DNA of 64,000 bases from Myxococcales bacterium (GCA_025359105.1 JANYHK010000086.1:55096-119095), one strand, 5' to 3'. Shown: positions 17,500 to 26,204, counted from the first letter of the stretch. Notes: a model not told the origin generated them from the letters alone. Numbers and translations are program-made.

Positions 17500-17521
17500 G
17501 CGGGAGCAAGGCTGCTCCCGC
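17500..17521 (+). promoter_or_regulatory. Leader stem-loop of flagellin 3 mRNA
   Basis: GCGGGAGCA, loop AGGC, TGCTCCCGC: a perfect 9-base stem 30 bases upstream of the start codon. A near-identical hairpin is at the same place in the flagellin 4 leader. The extended ribosome site GGAGGAGG lies between stem and ATG. Confidence 0.6.
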
Positions 17522-17551
17522 ATTCGATTCACCTCATGGAGGAGGTCCACT

Positions 17552-18379
17552 ATGTCCATTGTCGTCCAGACCAACGTCGCATCGCTCCAGGCCCAGAAGA
17601 ACCTGTCGATGAACCAGAAGGCCCTCGCCGCGAGCTTCAACAAGCTGTCGAGCGGCTACCGCATCAACAGCGCGTCCGACGACGCCGCTGGGCTCGCGAT
17701 CAGCGAGTCGATGAAGATGCAGATCCGTTCGTTCTCCGTCGCCGAGCGCAACGCCAACGACGCCATCAGCATGGCGCAGACGGCGGAAGGCAGCCTCGGC
17801 GAGGTGAGCGGCATCCTCGGTCGCATGCGCGAGCTCGCCATGCAGGGCAGCAACGGGAGCCTTCAGACGGGCGACCGGACCTACCTCGACACCGAGTTCC
17901 AGTCGATGAAGTCGGAAGTCAAGCGCATCCAGGCGTCGACGTCCTTCAACAACATCGACCTCTTGAAGACCGCCGCGTCGTCGATCGCGTTCCAGGTCGG
18001 CATCAACACCGGCGCCAACAACCAGATCACGATCACGTTCGGCAACCTCAACCTCGCCGCGCTGCTCACCACCACCAACAAGGTCGGCGGGACGGCGGGC
18101 AACTCGACGTCGGCGCTGACGGCCATCGACAACGCCCTCAAGACGGTCTCCACGTCGCGCGCGACCTTCGGCGCGGCGATGAACCGCCTGTCGGTCACGA
18201 CCAGCAACCTTCAGACCGTCAGCACCAACATCTCGGCCGCCAACTCGCGCATCCGCGACGTCGACGTCGCCGAGGAGACCGCGAAGATGTCCCGCGAGCA
18301 GGTCCTCGCGCAGGCGGGCGCGTCGGTCCTGGCGCAGGCGAACCAGTCTCCGCAGTTCGCGCTGACCCTTCTCCGATAG
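17552..18379 (+). CDS. fliC: Flagellin 3
   Basis: 275 residues from ATG 17552, chosen because it aligns with the starts of the other copies and follows GGAGGAGG. Ends: MSIVVQTNVASLQAQKNLSMNQ and SRIRDVDVAEETAKMSREQVLAQAGASVLAQANQSPQFALTLLR. The central stretch 173-201 is Thr/Ser-rich (LLTTTNKVGGTAGNSTSALT). Closest to flagellin 4. Followed by a strong terminator. Confidence 0.97.
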   Translation: MSIVVQTNVASLQAQKNLSMNQKALAASFNKLSSGYRINSASDDAAGLAISESMKMQIRSFSVAERNANDAISMAQTAEGSLGEVSGILGRMRELAMQGSNGSLQTGDRTYLDTEFQSMKSEVKRIQASTSFNNIDLLKTAASSIAFQVGINTGANNQITITFGNLNLAALLTTTNKVGGTAGNSTSALTAIDNALKTVSTSRATFGAAMNRLSVTTSNLQTVSTNISAANSRIRDVDVAEETAKMSREQVLAQAGASVLAQANQSPQFALTLLR

Positions 18380-18405
18380 TTCCCGTTCGATTCGACTCAG
18401 CCAGG

Positions 18406-18445
18406 CGCGCGCCGATCCATGGGATCGGCGCGCGTTTCGCTTTTT
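18406..18445 (+). terminator. Rho-independent terminator after flagellin 3
   Basis: Perfect 13-base stem CGCGCGCCGATCC, loop ATG, GGATCGGCGCGCG, then TTTCGCTTTTT. Confidence 0.9.
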
Positions 18446-18537
18446 GTCGCTCGCTCTCGGCTCTTCGCTTCTCGTTCGCTCTTTCGGCCGGTCACGCGAA
18501 CGGGACGCGCTTCTTCGCAGGAGATTAAGCCTATCGT

Positions 18538-18564
18538 TCAAGAATTGTCTGCCGCCTCCGTTCA
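18538..18564 (+). promoter_or_regulatory. Sigma-28-like promoter for flagellin 4
   Basis: TCAA (18538-18541), 15 bases, TCCGTTCA (18557-18564). Same -35 and -10 as flagellin 2. Leader of roughly 75-85 bases to the ATG. Confidence 0.65.
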
Positions 18565-18574
18565 ATCCCGGCAC

Positions 18575-18615
18575 AGGAGCCTGCAAGGGGCTCCTCACCG
18601 GAGCATGGCTGCTCC
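18575..18615 (+). promoter_or_regulatory. Two leader stem-loops of flagellin 4 mRNA
   Basis: First hairpin AGGAGCC, 7-base loop, GGCTCCT (18575-18595); second GGAGCA, loop TGGC, TGCTCC (18600-18615). The second matches the flagellin 3 leader hairpin. Both contain GGA, the core of CsrA sites, but inside stems rather than loops. Confidence 0.55.
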
Positions 18616-18648
18616 CGTGACTACTGAACTCATGGAGGAGGTAACAAC

Positions 18649-19476
18649 ATGTCCATCGTCGTCCAAACCAACGTCGCGTCGCTCCAGGCCCAGAAGAACC
18701 TCACTACGAACCAGAAGGCTCTCGCGGCCAGCTTCAACAAGCTCTCGAGCGGCTACCGCATCAACAGCGCCGCCGACGACGCCGCTGGACTTGCCATCAG
18801 CGAGTCGATGAAGATGCAAATTCGCTCGTTCGCCGTGGCCGAGCGCAACGCCAACGATGCCATCTCGATGGCGCAAACGGCAGAAGGCAGCTTGGGGGAG
18901 GTCAGCGGCATCCTCGGTCGTATGCGCGAGCTCGCGATGCAGGGGAGCAACGGCAGCCTCCAGACGGGCGACCGCAGCTACCTCGACACCGAGTTCCAGT
19001 CGATGAAGTCGGAAATCCAGCGCATCCAGGGCTCGACCTCGTTCAACAACGTCAAGATCCTGCAGACCGCGGCGTCGACGATCGCGTTCCAGGTCGGCAT
19101 CAACACCGGCGCAAACAACCAGATCTCGGTCACGTTCGGCAACCTCAACCTGGCGTCCCTCCTCACCACGACCAACAAGGTGAGCGGTACGGCGGGCAAC
19201 TCGACGTCGGCGCTCACGGCCATCGACAACGCCCTCAAGACGGTCTCCACCTCCCGCGCGACCTACGGCGCGGCGATGAACCGCCTACAGGTAACCACAA
19301 GCAACCTCCAGACCGTCAGCACGAACATCGCGTCCGCGAACTCGCGTATCCGCGACGTCGACGTGGCGGAGGAGACGGCGCAGATGTCCAGGGAGCAGGT
19401 GCTCGCACAGGCGGGCGCGGCGGTCCTGGCGCAGGCGAACCAGTCGCCACAATTCGCCCTTACGCTTCTCCGATAA
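18649..19476 (+). CDS. fliC: Flagellin 4
   Basis: 275 residues, near-identical to flagellin 3 (start MSIVVQTNVASLQAQKNLTTNQ; end AQANQSPQFALTLLR). Differences cluster at residues 118-170 and in the D1 helices (QMSREQ against KMSREQ). The ribosome site is GGAGGAGG. Last of four tandem flagellin genes; fliD follows on its own sigma-54 promoter. Confidence 0.97.
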   Translation: MSIVVQTNVASLQAQKNLTTNQKALAASFNKLSSGYRINSAADDAAGLAISESMKMQIRSFAVAERNANDAISMAQTAEGSLGEVSGILGRMRELAMQGSNGSLQTGDRSYLDTEFQSMKSEIQRIQGSTSFNNVKILQTAASTIAFQVGINTGANNQISVTFGNLNLASLLTTTNKVSGTAGNSTSALTAIDNALKTVSTSRATYGAAMNRLQVTTSNLQTVSTNIASANSRIRDVDVAEETAQMSREQVLAQAGAAVLAQANQSPQFALTLLR

Positions 19477-19552
19477 CCGTCGTTACAGAGTTAGGCAGAT
19501 GCGTGCCGACCGGCGTGCACCCGCTCCTCGCCAAAGGACGGTTGCGACCGCG

Positions 19553-19568
19553 CGGCACGCAGCTTGCT
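19553..19568 (+). promoter_or_regulatory. Sigma-54 (-24/-12) promoter for fliD-fliS
   Basis: CGGCACGCAGCTTGCT: GG (19554-19555), 10 bases, GC (19566-19567), strong TTGCT -12 box. Predicted +1 about 19579, nine bases before the fliD ATG. Confidence 0.8.
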
Positions 19569-19587
19569 GTTTCTCGAAGGGCAAACC

Positions 19588-20940
19588 ATGCCGTCAGCAC
19601 CGACCATCACCTTCGGCGGAATCGGCTCCGGGATCGATGTCGAGGGCATCATCACCGGGCTGGTGAACGCCAACAAGGGGACCCTCTCGTCGCTCAATTC
19701 GAGGTCCCAGGGGCTCAAGAGCGCCGCGGCGAGCCTGTCGAGCGTCGGGACCACCCTGTCGAACCTCAAGGCCGCCACGGACGCCCTGAAGTCCCTGCAG
19801 GACGTCGCCAGCTTCACCGCCACCTCGAGCAACACGACGGCGCTCGTTGCCACGGCGGCGGGCAACGCGCAGCCCGGTAACTACTCGATTCAGGTCAACA
19901 GCCTGGCGCTGGAGCAGCGCACCTACAGCGCCGCCTTCGCGTCCAGCAGCGCTTCGCTCGCCCAATCGGGGCTCCTGACCCTGAACGTCGGCGCAACGAC
20001 TGCGCAGCTCTCGGTCAACGGCTCCGACTCGCTCGCCAGCATCGCCACCAAGATCAACGAGGCCGGCCTCCGCGTCGCCGCGTCGGTCTTCTACGACGGC
20101 GCCAAGTACCGGCTCCAGGTTCGCGGCCTTGACACAGGGGCCGTCAACGCGGTGACGTTCAACGAGAACGGGACGGCGCTCGACCTCGGCGGGGACGGCT
20201 CGGTGCCCGACGGCGGCAAGACCGTTCAGAGCGCGACCGACGCGTCGGTGACCGTCGACGGCTTCACCGTGTCGCGCCCCACCAACCAGATCGCGGGGCT
20301 CATCCCCGGCGTCACCATCGCCGTCACCCAGAAGACCACGACGCCGGTGAACGTGACCATCGCGTCCGATCCCAACGCCCTCTCGACCAAGATCAATGCG
20401 GTTCTCGGCGCGTACAACGCGGCCATCAACTCGATTCACGGCATCGCGGGCTACGGGAGCACCAGACCCCAGGTCAAGCAGCTCGCCGGCGACTCGGCGC
20501 TCCGCACGATCACGAATAGCTTGTCGCAGACGATGGCCGCGGCGCAGCTCGGCCAGGGCGCGATCGCGACGCTCGGCCAGCTCGGGCTGGAGCAGACGCG
20601 CGACGGCACCCTCAAGTTCGACAGCTCCAAGCTGGCGGCGGCGCTCACGCAGGACCCGACCAGCGTGGAGAGGCTGCTCGGCCGCCCGACCGGCGCGACG
20701 ACCGGCGGCGCGATGGCCAACCTCGGCGATCTCGTGAAGGGCATCACCGACTCGGTGAGCGGCGTGCTCTCGCTCCGCTCCAAGGCCCTCACCGAGCAGG
20801 CCAAGAAGCTCGACCTGCAGGCGGTCGAAGAGCAGACGCGGCTCGACGACTACACGTCGAAGCTCCGTTCGCAGTTCAGCGCGATGGACACGGCCGTCGC
20901 CGCGAACCACAGCCTCTTGACCCAGCTGCAGAGAATCTGA
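19588..20940 (+). CDS. fliD: Filament cap protein FliD
   Basis: 450 residues from ATG 19588. Conserved start (TITFGGIGSGIDVEGIITGLVNANKGTLSSL) and end (ALTEQAKKLDLQAVEEQTRLDDYTSKLRSQFSAMDTAVA) are FliD D0/D1 signatures. FliD caps the growing filament and folds incoming flagellin. The upstream TTG at 19564 is ruled out because it lies inside the -12 promoter box. FliS follows three bases after the stop. Confidence 0.95.
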   Translation: MPSAPTITFGGIGSGIDVEGIITGLVNANKGTLSSLNSRSQGLKSAAASLSSVGTTLSNLKAATDALKSLQDVASFTATSSNTTALVATAAGNAQPGNYSIQVNSLALEQRTYSAAFASSSASLAQSGLLTLNVGATTAQLSVNGSDSLASIATKINEAGLRVAASVFYDGAKYRLQVRGLDTGAVNAVTFNENGTALDLGGDGSVPDGGKTVQSATDASVTVDGFTVSRPTNQIAGLIPGVTIAVTQKTTTPVNVTIASDPNALSTKINAVLGAYNAAINSIHGIAGYGSTRPQVKQLAGDSALRTITNSLSQTMAAAQLGQGAIATLGQLGLEQTRDGTLKFDSSKLAAALTQDPTSVERLLGRPTGATTGGAMANLGDLVKGITDSVSGVLSLRSKALTEQAKKLDLQAVEEQTRLDDYTSKLRSQFSAMDTAVAANHSLLTQLQRI

Positions 20941-20943
20941 ACG

Positions 20944-21321
20944 ATGCTCAAGACCTCGCAGCGCTACCAGGCCGTCCAGATCACGACCGCGAGCCCGGGC
21001 GAGCTCCTCGTCACCATGTTCGACGGACTGCTTCGCTTCTTGAACGTGGCGAGGATGAGCCTGGCGAACGGCAAGCGCGCGCAGGCCGGCGAGGCCATCG
21101 GCAAGGCGCACGCGATTCTGACGGAGCTCACCGTCTCGCTCGATCACCAGCACGCGCCCGACCTCTGCGCGAACCTGACCGCGCTCTACGAGTTCAGCAT
21201 GGGGAGCCTCACGCAGGCGAACCTCAAGAACGATCCGACCAAGATCGACGAGGTCATCCGCGTGCTCGCGCCGATCCGCGAGGCGTTCACCACCGTGGTG
21301 CGCCAGGGAGCGGGCAAGTGA
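20944..21321 (+). CDS. fliS: Flagellin export chaperone FliS
   Basis: 125 residues, all helical. MLKTSQRYQAVQITTASPGELLVTMFDGLLRFLNVARMSL and LYEFSMGSLTQANLKNDPTKIDEVIRVLAPIREAF match FliS. It binds the C-terminal D0 helix of flagellin to prevent premature assembly and deliver it to the export gate. Directly downstream of fliD; its stop overlaps the GTG of a methyltransferase-TPR gene. Confidence 0.95.
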   Translation: MLKTSQRYQAVQITTASPGELLVTMFDGLLRFLNVARMSLANGKRAQAGEAIGKAHAILTELTVSLDHQHAPDLCANLTALYEFSMGSLTQANLKNDPTKIDEVIRVLAPIREAFTTVVRQGAGK

Positions 21322-22640
21322 AGGACGGGCCGGCGTACAGCGAGGCGACGGCCGCAGACCGGCAGGTCGCGCGCGTCGGCGGACGCAGGGTCGAGGTCGC
21401 CGTGGGCCGCGCGCGCGCGTACCCCGGGCTGCCGAGCGAGGCGCCGGACACGCGCGGGTACTATGCGCTGGCCGTCGATGCGCTAGCGAAGAGGGGCGCG
21501 ACGCGCGTGCTGGACGTCGGCACAGGCAGCGGCAATGGCGCGCGCATCCTGCGGGCGGCCTTCGCCGAGGTGGTCGCGATCGACCCGGTGCGCGAGGCCG
21601 TCGAGTTCGCGCGTGCGCACGCGCCCGACGTCGACGTGGTGCAAGGCGACGTCGCGACGACGCGGGCGGGGGCGCTGGCGGACGCCGCGGTGCTCGTCGA
21701 CGTGCTCGGCCACGCCAAAGATCCGCGCGCGGTCCTTCTGGCGGTCCACGCGAAGCTGAAGAGCGGCGGCCTACTGGTCGTCGCCGAGCCGCGCGCGTAT
21801 CCGTCGCAGTCCCTGCGCGCGCCAGCGCGACGCGCCTTCTCGCCGCGCGGTCTCACCTCGCTCCTGGCGGCCATGGGCTTCGACGTGGACGAGGCACTGG
21901 GCGACGCGGGGCCGTTCGTCGCGTTCGTCGCCCACTCCGCGCCAAGTGTTGGCTCGGCGCATCTGGCGGCCGCGTCGCGCGCGTTCGAGCAGGGGGACGT
22001 GGAGTGCGCGCTGCGTGAGCTCGATCTCGCTGCAGAGAGCGCGCGGCCGGCCGTTCGCGTCGACGCCCTGGTAACCCTCGGCGACGTTCGCCTCGCGCTC
22101 GGCGACGGCGACGGGGCGGCGCGCGCGCTCCTCGCGGCACGAAGCGCCGATCCTGATGACCCACGACCTGCCGCAGGCCTCGCCCGGCTGACCCTCGCCA
22201 TGGGCGATCGCGCAGAGGCGCTGGAGCTCGCACGCATCGCGAGCGCACTCGACCCCGCGTGCAGCGCGACGGCGTGCGCGCTCGCCATCACGCTCTCTGG
22301 CTACGGCGCCTCCAGCGAGTCGGCTGCGCTCCGGACGGCGGCGGGGCTCTCGCCCGACGACGAGGTCCTCGCGATGGCGTTCGCGCAGACCGCCGCCGAC
22401 ACGGGGGCCCGCAAGGCCGCCATCTTCGCGATGGAGCGAACGCGACGCTACGGCGAGCAGCTGCCGGCCATGTTCCACGTGCTGCTCGCGGACCTCCTCC
22501 TGTCGGAAGGCCGACGCGACGACGCCGTCCTCGAAGCGCGCCTCGCCGAGGCCGTCGCCCCGGGCGACGCGGAGGTCTGTGCGCTGTGGCTTCGGCTGCG
22601 CGGCGGCAGCGCGTTCAGCCGTCCCCCTCCCGCTTCTTGA
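21318..22640 (+). CDS. SAM-dependent methyltransferase fused to a TPR-like repeat region, coupled to fliS
   Basis: 440 residues. About 40-200 is a class I methyltransferase: VLDVGTGSGNGARILRAAF (SAM-binding Gly-rich loop), VVAIDPVREAVEFARAHAP and GGLLVVAEP. About 215-425 is a series of Ala-rich helical pairs (SRAFEQGDVECALRELDLAAE, LGDVRLALGDGDGAARALLAARSADPDDPRPAAGLARL) typical of tetratricopeptide repeats. No membrane segment. The GTG start overlaps the fliS stop. Its place in the fliD-fliS operon suggests flagellin or flagellar-protein methylation, but that is an inference. Confidence 0.75.
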   Translation: MKDGPAYSEATAADRQVARVGGRRVEVAVGRARAYPGLPSEAPDTRGYYALAVDALAKRGATRVLDVGTGSGNGARILRAAFAEVVAIDPVREAVEFARAHAPDVDVVQGDVATTRAGALADAAVLVDVLGHAKDPRAVLLAVHAKLKSGGLLVVAEPRAYPSQSLRAPARRAFSPRGLTSLLAAMGFDVDEALGDAGPFVAFVAHSAPSVGSAHLAAASRAFEQGDVECALRELDLAAESARPAVRVDALVTLGDVRLALGDGDGAARALLAARSADPDDPRPAAGLARLTLAMGDRAEALELARIASALDPACSATACALAITLSGYGASSESAALRTAAGLSPDDEVLAMAFAQTAADTGARKAAIFAMERTRRYGEQLPAMFHVLLADLLLSEGRRDDAVLEARLAEAVAPGDAEVCALWLRLRGGSAFSRPPPAS

Positions 22641-23244
22641 TCCACAGGTCGAGGTAGCTCCGCGGGTGCGGCTCGCGGTGCGCGTGCTCGTAGCCATCCG
22701 GCATCGCGCCGCCGAAGCCGTGGTACGTCACGACCCGGGCGCCCACGCGCGCCGCGGCCAAGAGGCGCTCGGCGCGGGCCACGTCCTCGACGAACTTCTG
22801 GCGCGAGAGGACAACGCTCTGATCGAGCTGATCCTCGGCGTCCCACGTGTTTTCCTCGAACGGGTTGAAGAAGTAAAAGGCGTCGAATGCGGCGGGGTCC
22901 ACGGCGTCCAGGCCCCCGTGCTCGAAGCGTACTGTGGGTACCCCCAGCCGGAGCGCCGCCGCCCGCGCGATCGCAACGAGGTGCCCTCGCTGCTCCACGC
23001 CGACGAACGAGGCCTGCGTCACCGCAGCGCCGACGATGCAGAACTTCCCGACGCCCGCGCCGACGTCCAGCACGCGCGTCACCGCGTCGGTCGCAAGGAG
23101 CGTCGCGGCGCGCGCGGCCACCGAGAGCGGCGTCCAGTAGACCGACCCCGCGCCGCGCACCGCGGGCGGGTACACGGCGTCGAAGTCCTCGTCAAGGACG
23201 GGCTCTCCTCGCCGCAGCGCGTCTGCGATCGCCGACGTCTCCAC
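22615..23244 (-). CDS. SAM-dependent methyltransferase downstream of neuC
   Basis: 209 residues from a GTG at 23244, which begins the conserved part (VETSAIADALRRGEPVLDEDFDAVYP). SAM-binding motif VLDVGAGVGKFCIVGAA at about 60-76, followed by FVGVEQRGHL, and a long C-terminal half with FDAFYFFNPFEEN. It resembles class I methyltransferases of the histone-methyltransferase-like or MTase-25 type. It lies 49 bases after neuC on the same strand and overlaps the convergent gene by 26 bases. It may modify the sugar or glycoprotein, or be unrelated. Confidence 0.75.
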   Translation of the reverse strand: METSAIADALRRGEPVLDEDFDAVYPPAVRGAGSVYWTPLSVAARAATLLATDAVTRVLDVGAGVGKFCIVGAAVTQASFVGVEQRGHLVAIARAAALRLGVPTVRFEHGGLDAVDPAAFDAFYFFNPFEENTWDAEDQLDQSVVLSRQKFVEDVARAERLLAAARVGARVVTYHGFGGAMPDGYEHAHREPHPRSYLDLWIKKREGDG

Positions 23245-23293
23245 GCCTCGAACGTAGACCGAAAGAGGGAAGGCGCCCGGACGAAGTGACCGC

Positions 23294-24466
23294 TCAGGCC
23301 GCGCGCTTGATGCGGCGCTTGCTCGGCGTCGTGTCGACCATGTCGCGGAACAGCTTCTGGCGAGGCGTCGTCCACAAGAGAGGGTCGCGCAGCTTGTCGA
23401 GGAAGAGCGCTGCGCTGTTTCCTTCGCCAAAATGCATACTCGGCGTGAAGCGCCGCGGCAGGGCGTGGAGCGCGCGCGCAACCGACGGCGCGTTTTCTCG
23501 CACGTTCACGATCGACGCGTACTCGTAGCGCTCGTTCTGGCGCGTCCCGACGTTCACGGTAGGCACCCCGTACACCGGCGCCTCGCGGATGCCGGCGCTC
23601 GAGTTTCCGCAGACGACCTTGGCGTGGCGCATCAGCGTCAGGAAGTATTCGAAGCGCATCGACGGGATGAGGCGGACCCGCGGGTGGTTTCGAAGCCGCT
23701 CGAGCGCGCGCAGGACGACGTCGCTCCCCGCGTCGTTGTTCGGGTAGATGGCCACCCACGACAGCTCGCTCTTCAGGATGCCGGCGATGGTGGCGTCGAT
23801 GTTCTGTTCCAGGAGCGGGAGCTCGGTCGTCACCGGGTGGTAGGTGAAGATGCCGTACTCGGGAAACTCGATCGCATACTTCTTCCGCACCTCGGCGAGC
23901 GACGGCAAGTCGTCCGACAGCATCACGTCCACGTCGGGCGAGCCGATGGCGAAGACCGCGTCGGGATCCTCGCCCATCTGGATCAGCCGCCGGCGGGCCT
24001 CTTCGTTCGCGACGAAGTGCACTTGCGCGAGCTTCGTCACCGCGTGCCGCAAGAGCTCGTCCACCGTCCCCGAGCGCTCGCCGCCCTCGAAGTGCGCGAC
24101 GAGCACGTTGTTGAGCGCGCCCACGATGGCGCCGGCCAGCGCCTCGACGCGATCCCCGTGCACGACGATGAGGTCCGGCTGGTACTCGCGCACGTAGTGG
24201 CCGAGGCCTTGGATGGTGGAGGCGACGATCTGGTCCATCCCCGCGACGTAGCTCGCGTCCTGGTTGATGTACGTGAAGACCTTGTTGAAGCCGGCCTTGT
24301 AGATCTCCTTCACCGTCGAGCCGTAGCGCGCGAGCATGTGCATGCCGGTCGCGAAGATGGCGTAGTCGAGATCCCCCGACGCCTTCACCTTCTGGATCAG
24401 CGGCTTCAGCTTGCCGAAGTCGGCGCGCGTGCCGGTGAGAAACAGGATCTTCTTCTTGGGGCTCAT
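23294..24466 (-). CDS. neuC: UDP-N-acetylglucosamine 2-epimerase, hydrolysing (NeuC/LegG family)
   Basis: 390 residues. N-terminal ILFLTGTRADFGKLKPLIQKVK is the NeuC family signature. VVHGDRVEALAGAIVGALNNVLVAHFEGGERSGT and SMRFEYFLTLMRHAKVVCGNSSAGIREAPVYGVPTVNVGTRQ are the two nucleotide-sugar-binding regions. The enzyme releases UDP while inverting C2, giving ManNAc or its 2,4-diacetamido-6-deoxy analogue for nonulosonic acid synthesis. ATG 24466 overlaps the neuB stop. The dehydratase and aminotransferase needed for legionaminic acid are not in the window, so Neu5Ac remains possible. Confidence 0.9.
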   Translation of the reverse strand: MSPKKKILFLTGTRADFGKLKPLIQKVKASGDLDYAIFATGMHMLARYGSTVKEIYKAGFNKVFTYINQDASYVAGMDQIVASTIQGLGHYVREYQPDLIVVHGDRVEALAGAIVGALNNVLVAHFEGGERSGTVDELLRHAVTKLAQVHFVANEEARRRLIQMGEDPDAVFAIGSPDVDVMLSDDLPSLAEVRKKYAIEFPEYGIFTYHPVTTELPLLEQNIDATIAGILKSELSWVAIYPNNDAGSDVVLRALERLRNHPRVRLIPSMRFEYFLTLMRHAKVVCGNSSAGIREAPVYGVPTVNVGTRQNERYEYASIVNVRENAPSVARALHALPRRFTPSMHFGEGNSAALFLDKLRDPLLWTTPRQKLFRDMVDTTPSKRRIKRAA

Positions 24467-25494
24467 GCAACGTCCTTCCACGACAGCTGCGCGTTCTTCG
24501 GGAGCGCCCGTCCCGCGCGCTTGCCCAGCACCTTCTCGAAATCCGCCGCGCGAATTTCTCCGGTCCCAGGGCGCTTGACCCACACGTTCTCCATCGAGAG
24601 CGGCTCCCCCGCGGCGACGTCCTTGATGGTGACGACCGACGCGTAGGCGAACGCGATCGTGGGCGCCTCCTCGGCGAGGATCTCCTTCGAGGCGCCTGTC
24701 GCCTGCCAGATCGCCTTGCTACCCTGGACGAGCTCGCGGAGCTCGGTCGGGTCGATCGAGATGGGGACGTCCGGGCCAGGCCACGTCTTGTCACTCGTGA
24801 AGTGCTTCTCGAGGATGCTCGCGCCGAGCGCGACGGCGCCGAAGCACGTGTAGTTGCCTAGCGAGTGGTCGCTGAGGCCGACGAGCGCGTCGGGGAACGC
24901 CTCCTTGAGCACCGTGATGCCCCCGAGGCGAACCTTCTCGTACGGCGTCGGGTACATCGACGTGCAGTGGAGGAGCGCGAACGGCACCTTCGCGGCGCGA
25001 AGGACGGCCACGGCGGGCGTGACCGAGTTGACGTCGTTCATTCCGGTCGAGAGGATCACCGGCTTGCCGTAGCTCGCGATGTGCGAGATGAGGGGGGTGT
25101 TGTTGCACTCCCCCGAGCCGATCTTGTAGCCGGTGACGCCCATGTTCTCGAGGCGGACGGCGGCCGCGCGCGAGAACGGCGTGCACAGGTAGATGAGCCC
25201 CTTGGACTCGACGTAAGCCTTGAGCTCGCGCTCCTGGGCCTCGTCGAACGAGCAGCGCTCCATGATGCGCCAGATGCTCTCCTTCGCGTTTCCGGGGACG
25301 ACGTCGTTCGGGATCATCTCGTCGTCGACGACGTGCGACTGGAACTTCGCGCACTCGCAGCCGGCGTCCTTGGCGTCGTCCACCATGCGCTTGGCCTTGG
25401 CCATGTCGCCTTCGTGGTTGATGCCGATCTCGGCGATGACGAAGGGCGGATCGTCCGGGCCGATCTTGCGGCCGCTCAGCTCGAATGTGCGCAT
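24463..25494 (-). CDS. neuB: N-acetylneuraminate/nonulosonate synthase NeuB
   Basis: 343 residues. FVIAEIGINHEGDMAKAKRMVDDAKDAGCECAKFQSH opens the TIM-barrel synthase; VILSTGMNDVNSVTPAVAVLR, LLHCTSMYPTPYEKVRL and GLSDHSLGNYTCFGAVALGASILEKHFTSD are NeuB motifs. A C-terminal SAF (antifreeze-like) domain starts near 285. It condenses phosphoenolpyruvate with a 6-carbon N-acyl amino sugar. The ATG at 25494 lies 19 bases inside the neuA 3' end. Confidence 0.93.
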   Translation of the reverse strand: MRTFELSGRKIGPDDPPFVIAEIGINHEGDMAKAKRMVDDAKDAGCECAKFQSHVVDDEMIPNDVVPGNAKESIWRIMERCSFDEAQERELKAYVESKGLIYLCTPFSRAAAVRLENMGVTGYKIGSGECNNTPLISHIASYGKPVILSTGMNDVNSVTPAVAVLRAAKVPFALLHCTSMYPTPYEKVRLGGITVLKEAFPDALVGLSDHSLGNYTCFGAVALGASILEKHFTSDKTWPGPDVPISIDPTELRELVQGSKAIWQATGASKEILAEEAPTIAFAYASVVTIKDVAAGEPLSMENVWVKRPGTGEIRAADFEKVLGKRAGRALPKNAQLSWKDVA

Positions 25495-26204
25495 GGGATC
25501 CTCGTCGGGGGCTCGTGTCGGGCGGGGAGCAAGAAGTGCTCCCGGTGGGTCCGGAAGAGGTGCTCGGCGATCTGGAAGTCGAGCTCGGTGTCGATGTCGC
25601 CGAGCGCGTAGAGCAGATCGGTGACGAGCGGGTAGATGCGCTCGCCGAAGATCTCGCCCCTCTCGCGCACCATGTCGCCGCGCGACACGTAGACGACCCC
25701 GTTCTCGAAGTACGTGGAGGGCATGTCCTGCGAGCGCGTGCCCGGCGCGTAGGCGGGGCGAAAGCAGGAGCCCTCGACTTGACCCTGCTTTTCCCGGCTC
25801 TGCGTGACCGACACGACGGAGTCGACCGTGTTGCCCATGAACGCGTCGATGGCCGAGCGGACGATCGCCCACGGGCGCAGCGGGCAGTTCGGCTGCAGGA
25901 GCACCACGCCGACGGGCCGGTAACCCTCGGTCGCGGCGAGGTCCCGCAGCACGTGCGTGACGACGCTCGCCGTCGTGGCGAAGTCGGTCGACAGATCGTC
26001 GGGGCGGATCCGCACCTCCGCGCTCGCTGCGCGCGCGATCTCGGCGATCTCCGGATCGTCGGTCGAGACGATGACACGCTCGATCTCGGGCACCGCCTGC
26101 GCCATCGCGATCGACCAGTGGATGAGCGGCCGGCCGCAGAACACGCGGACGTTCTTGCGGGGGAGGCGTTTGCTGCCTCCGCGCGCCGGGATGAGGGCGA
26201 TCAT
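25476..26204 (-). CDS. neuA: CMP-nonulosonate (N-acylneuraminate) cytidylyltransferase NeuA
   Basis: 242 residues. N-terminal nucleotide-binding motif IALIPARGGSKRLPRKNVRVFCGRPLIHWSI is that of CMP-sialic acid synthetases; LLQPNCPLRP and the later FENGVVYVSRGDM are also conserved. It activates the nonulosonic acid with CTP to the donor used by Maf. The ATG overlaps the stop of the upstream glucosaminidase gene by three bases, and the 3' end overlaps neuB. Confidence 0.92.
   Translation of the reverse strand: MIALIPARGGSKRLPRKNVRVFCGRPLIHWSIAMAQAVPEIERVIVSTDDPEIAEIARAASAEVRIRPDDLSTDFATTASVVTHVLRDLAATEGYRPVGVVLLQPNCPLRPWAIVRSAIDAFMGNTVDSVVSVTQSREKQGQVEGSCFRPAYAPGTRSQDMPSTYFENGVVYVSRGDMVRERGEIFGERIYPLVTDLLYALGDIDTELDFQIAEHLFRTHREHFLLPARHEPPTRIPCAHSS

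Noticed and set aside
18380..18648. Possible small gene between flagellins 3 and 4
   Set aside because: The gap is accounted for by a terminator, a sigma-28-like promoter and leader hairpins; short open frames there have no coding bias or ribosome site.
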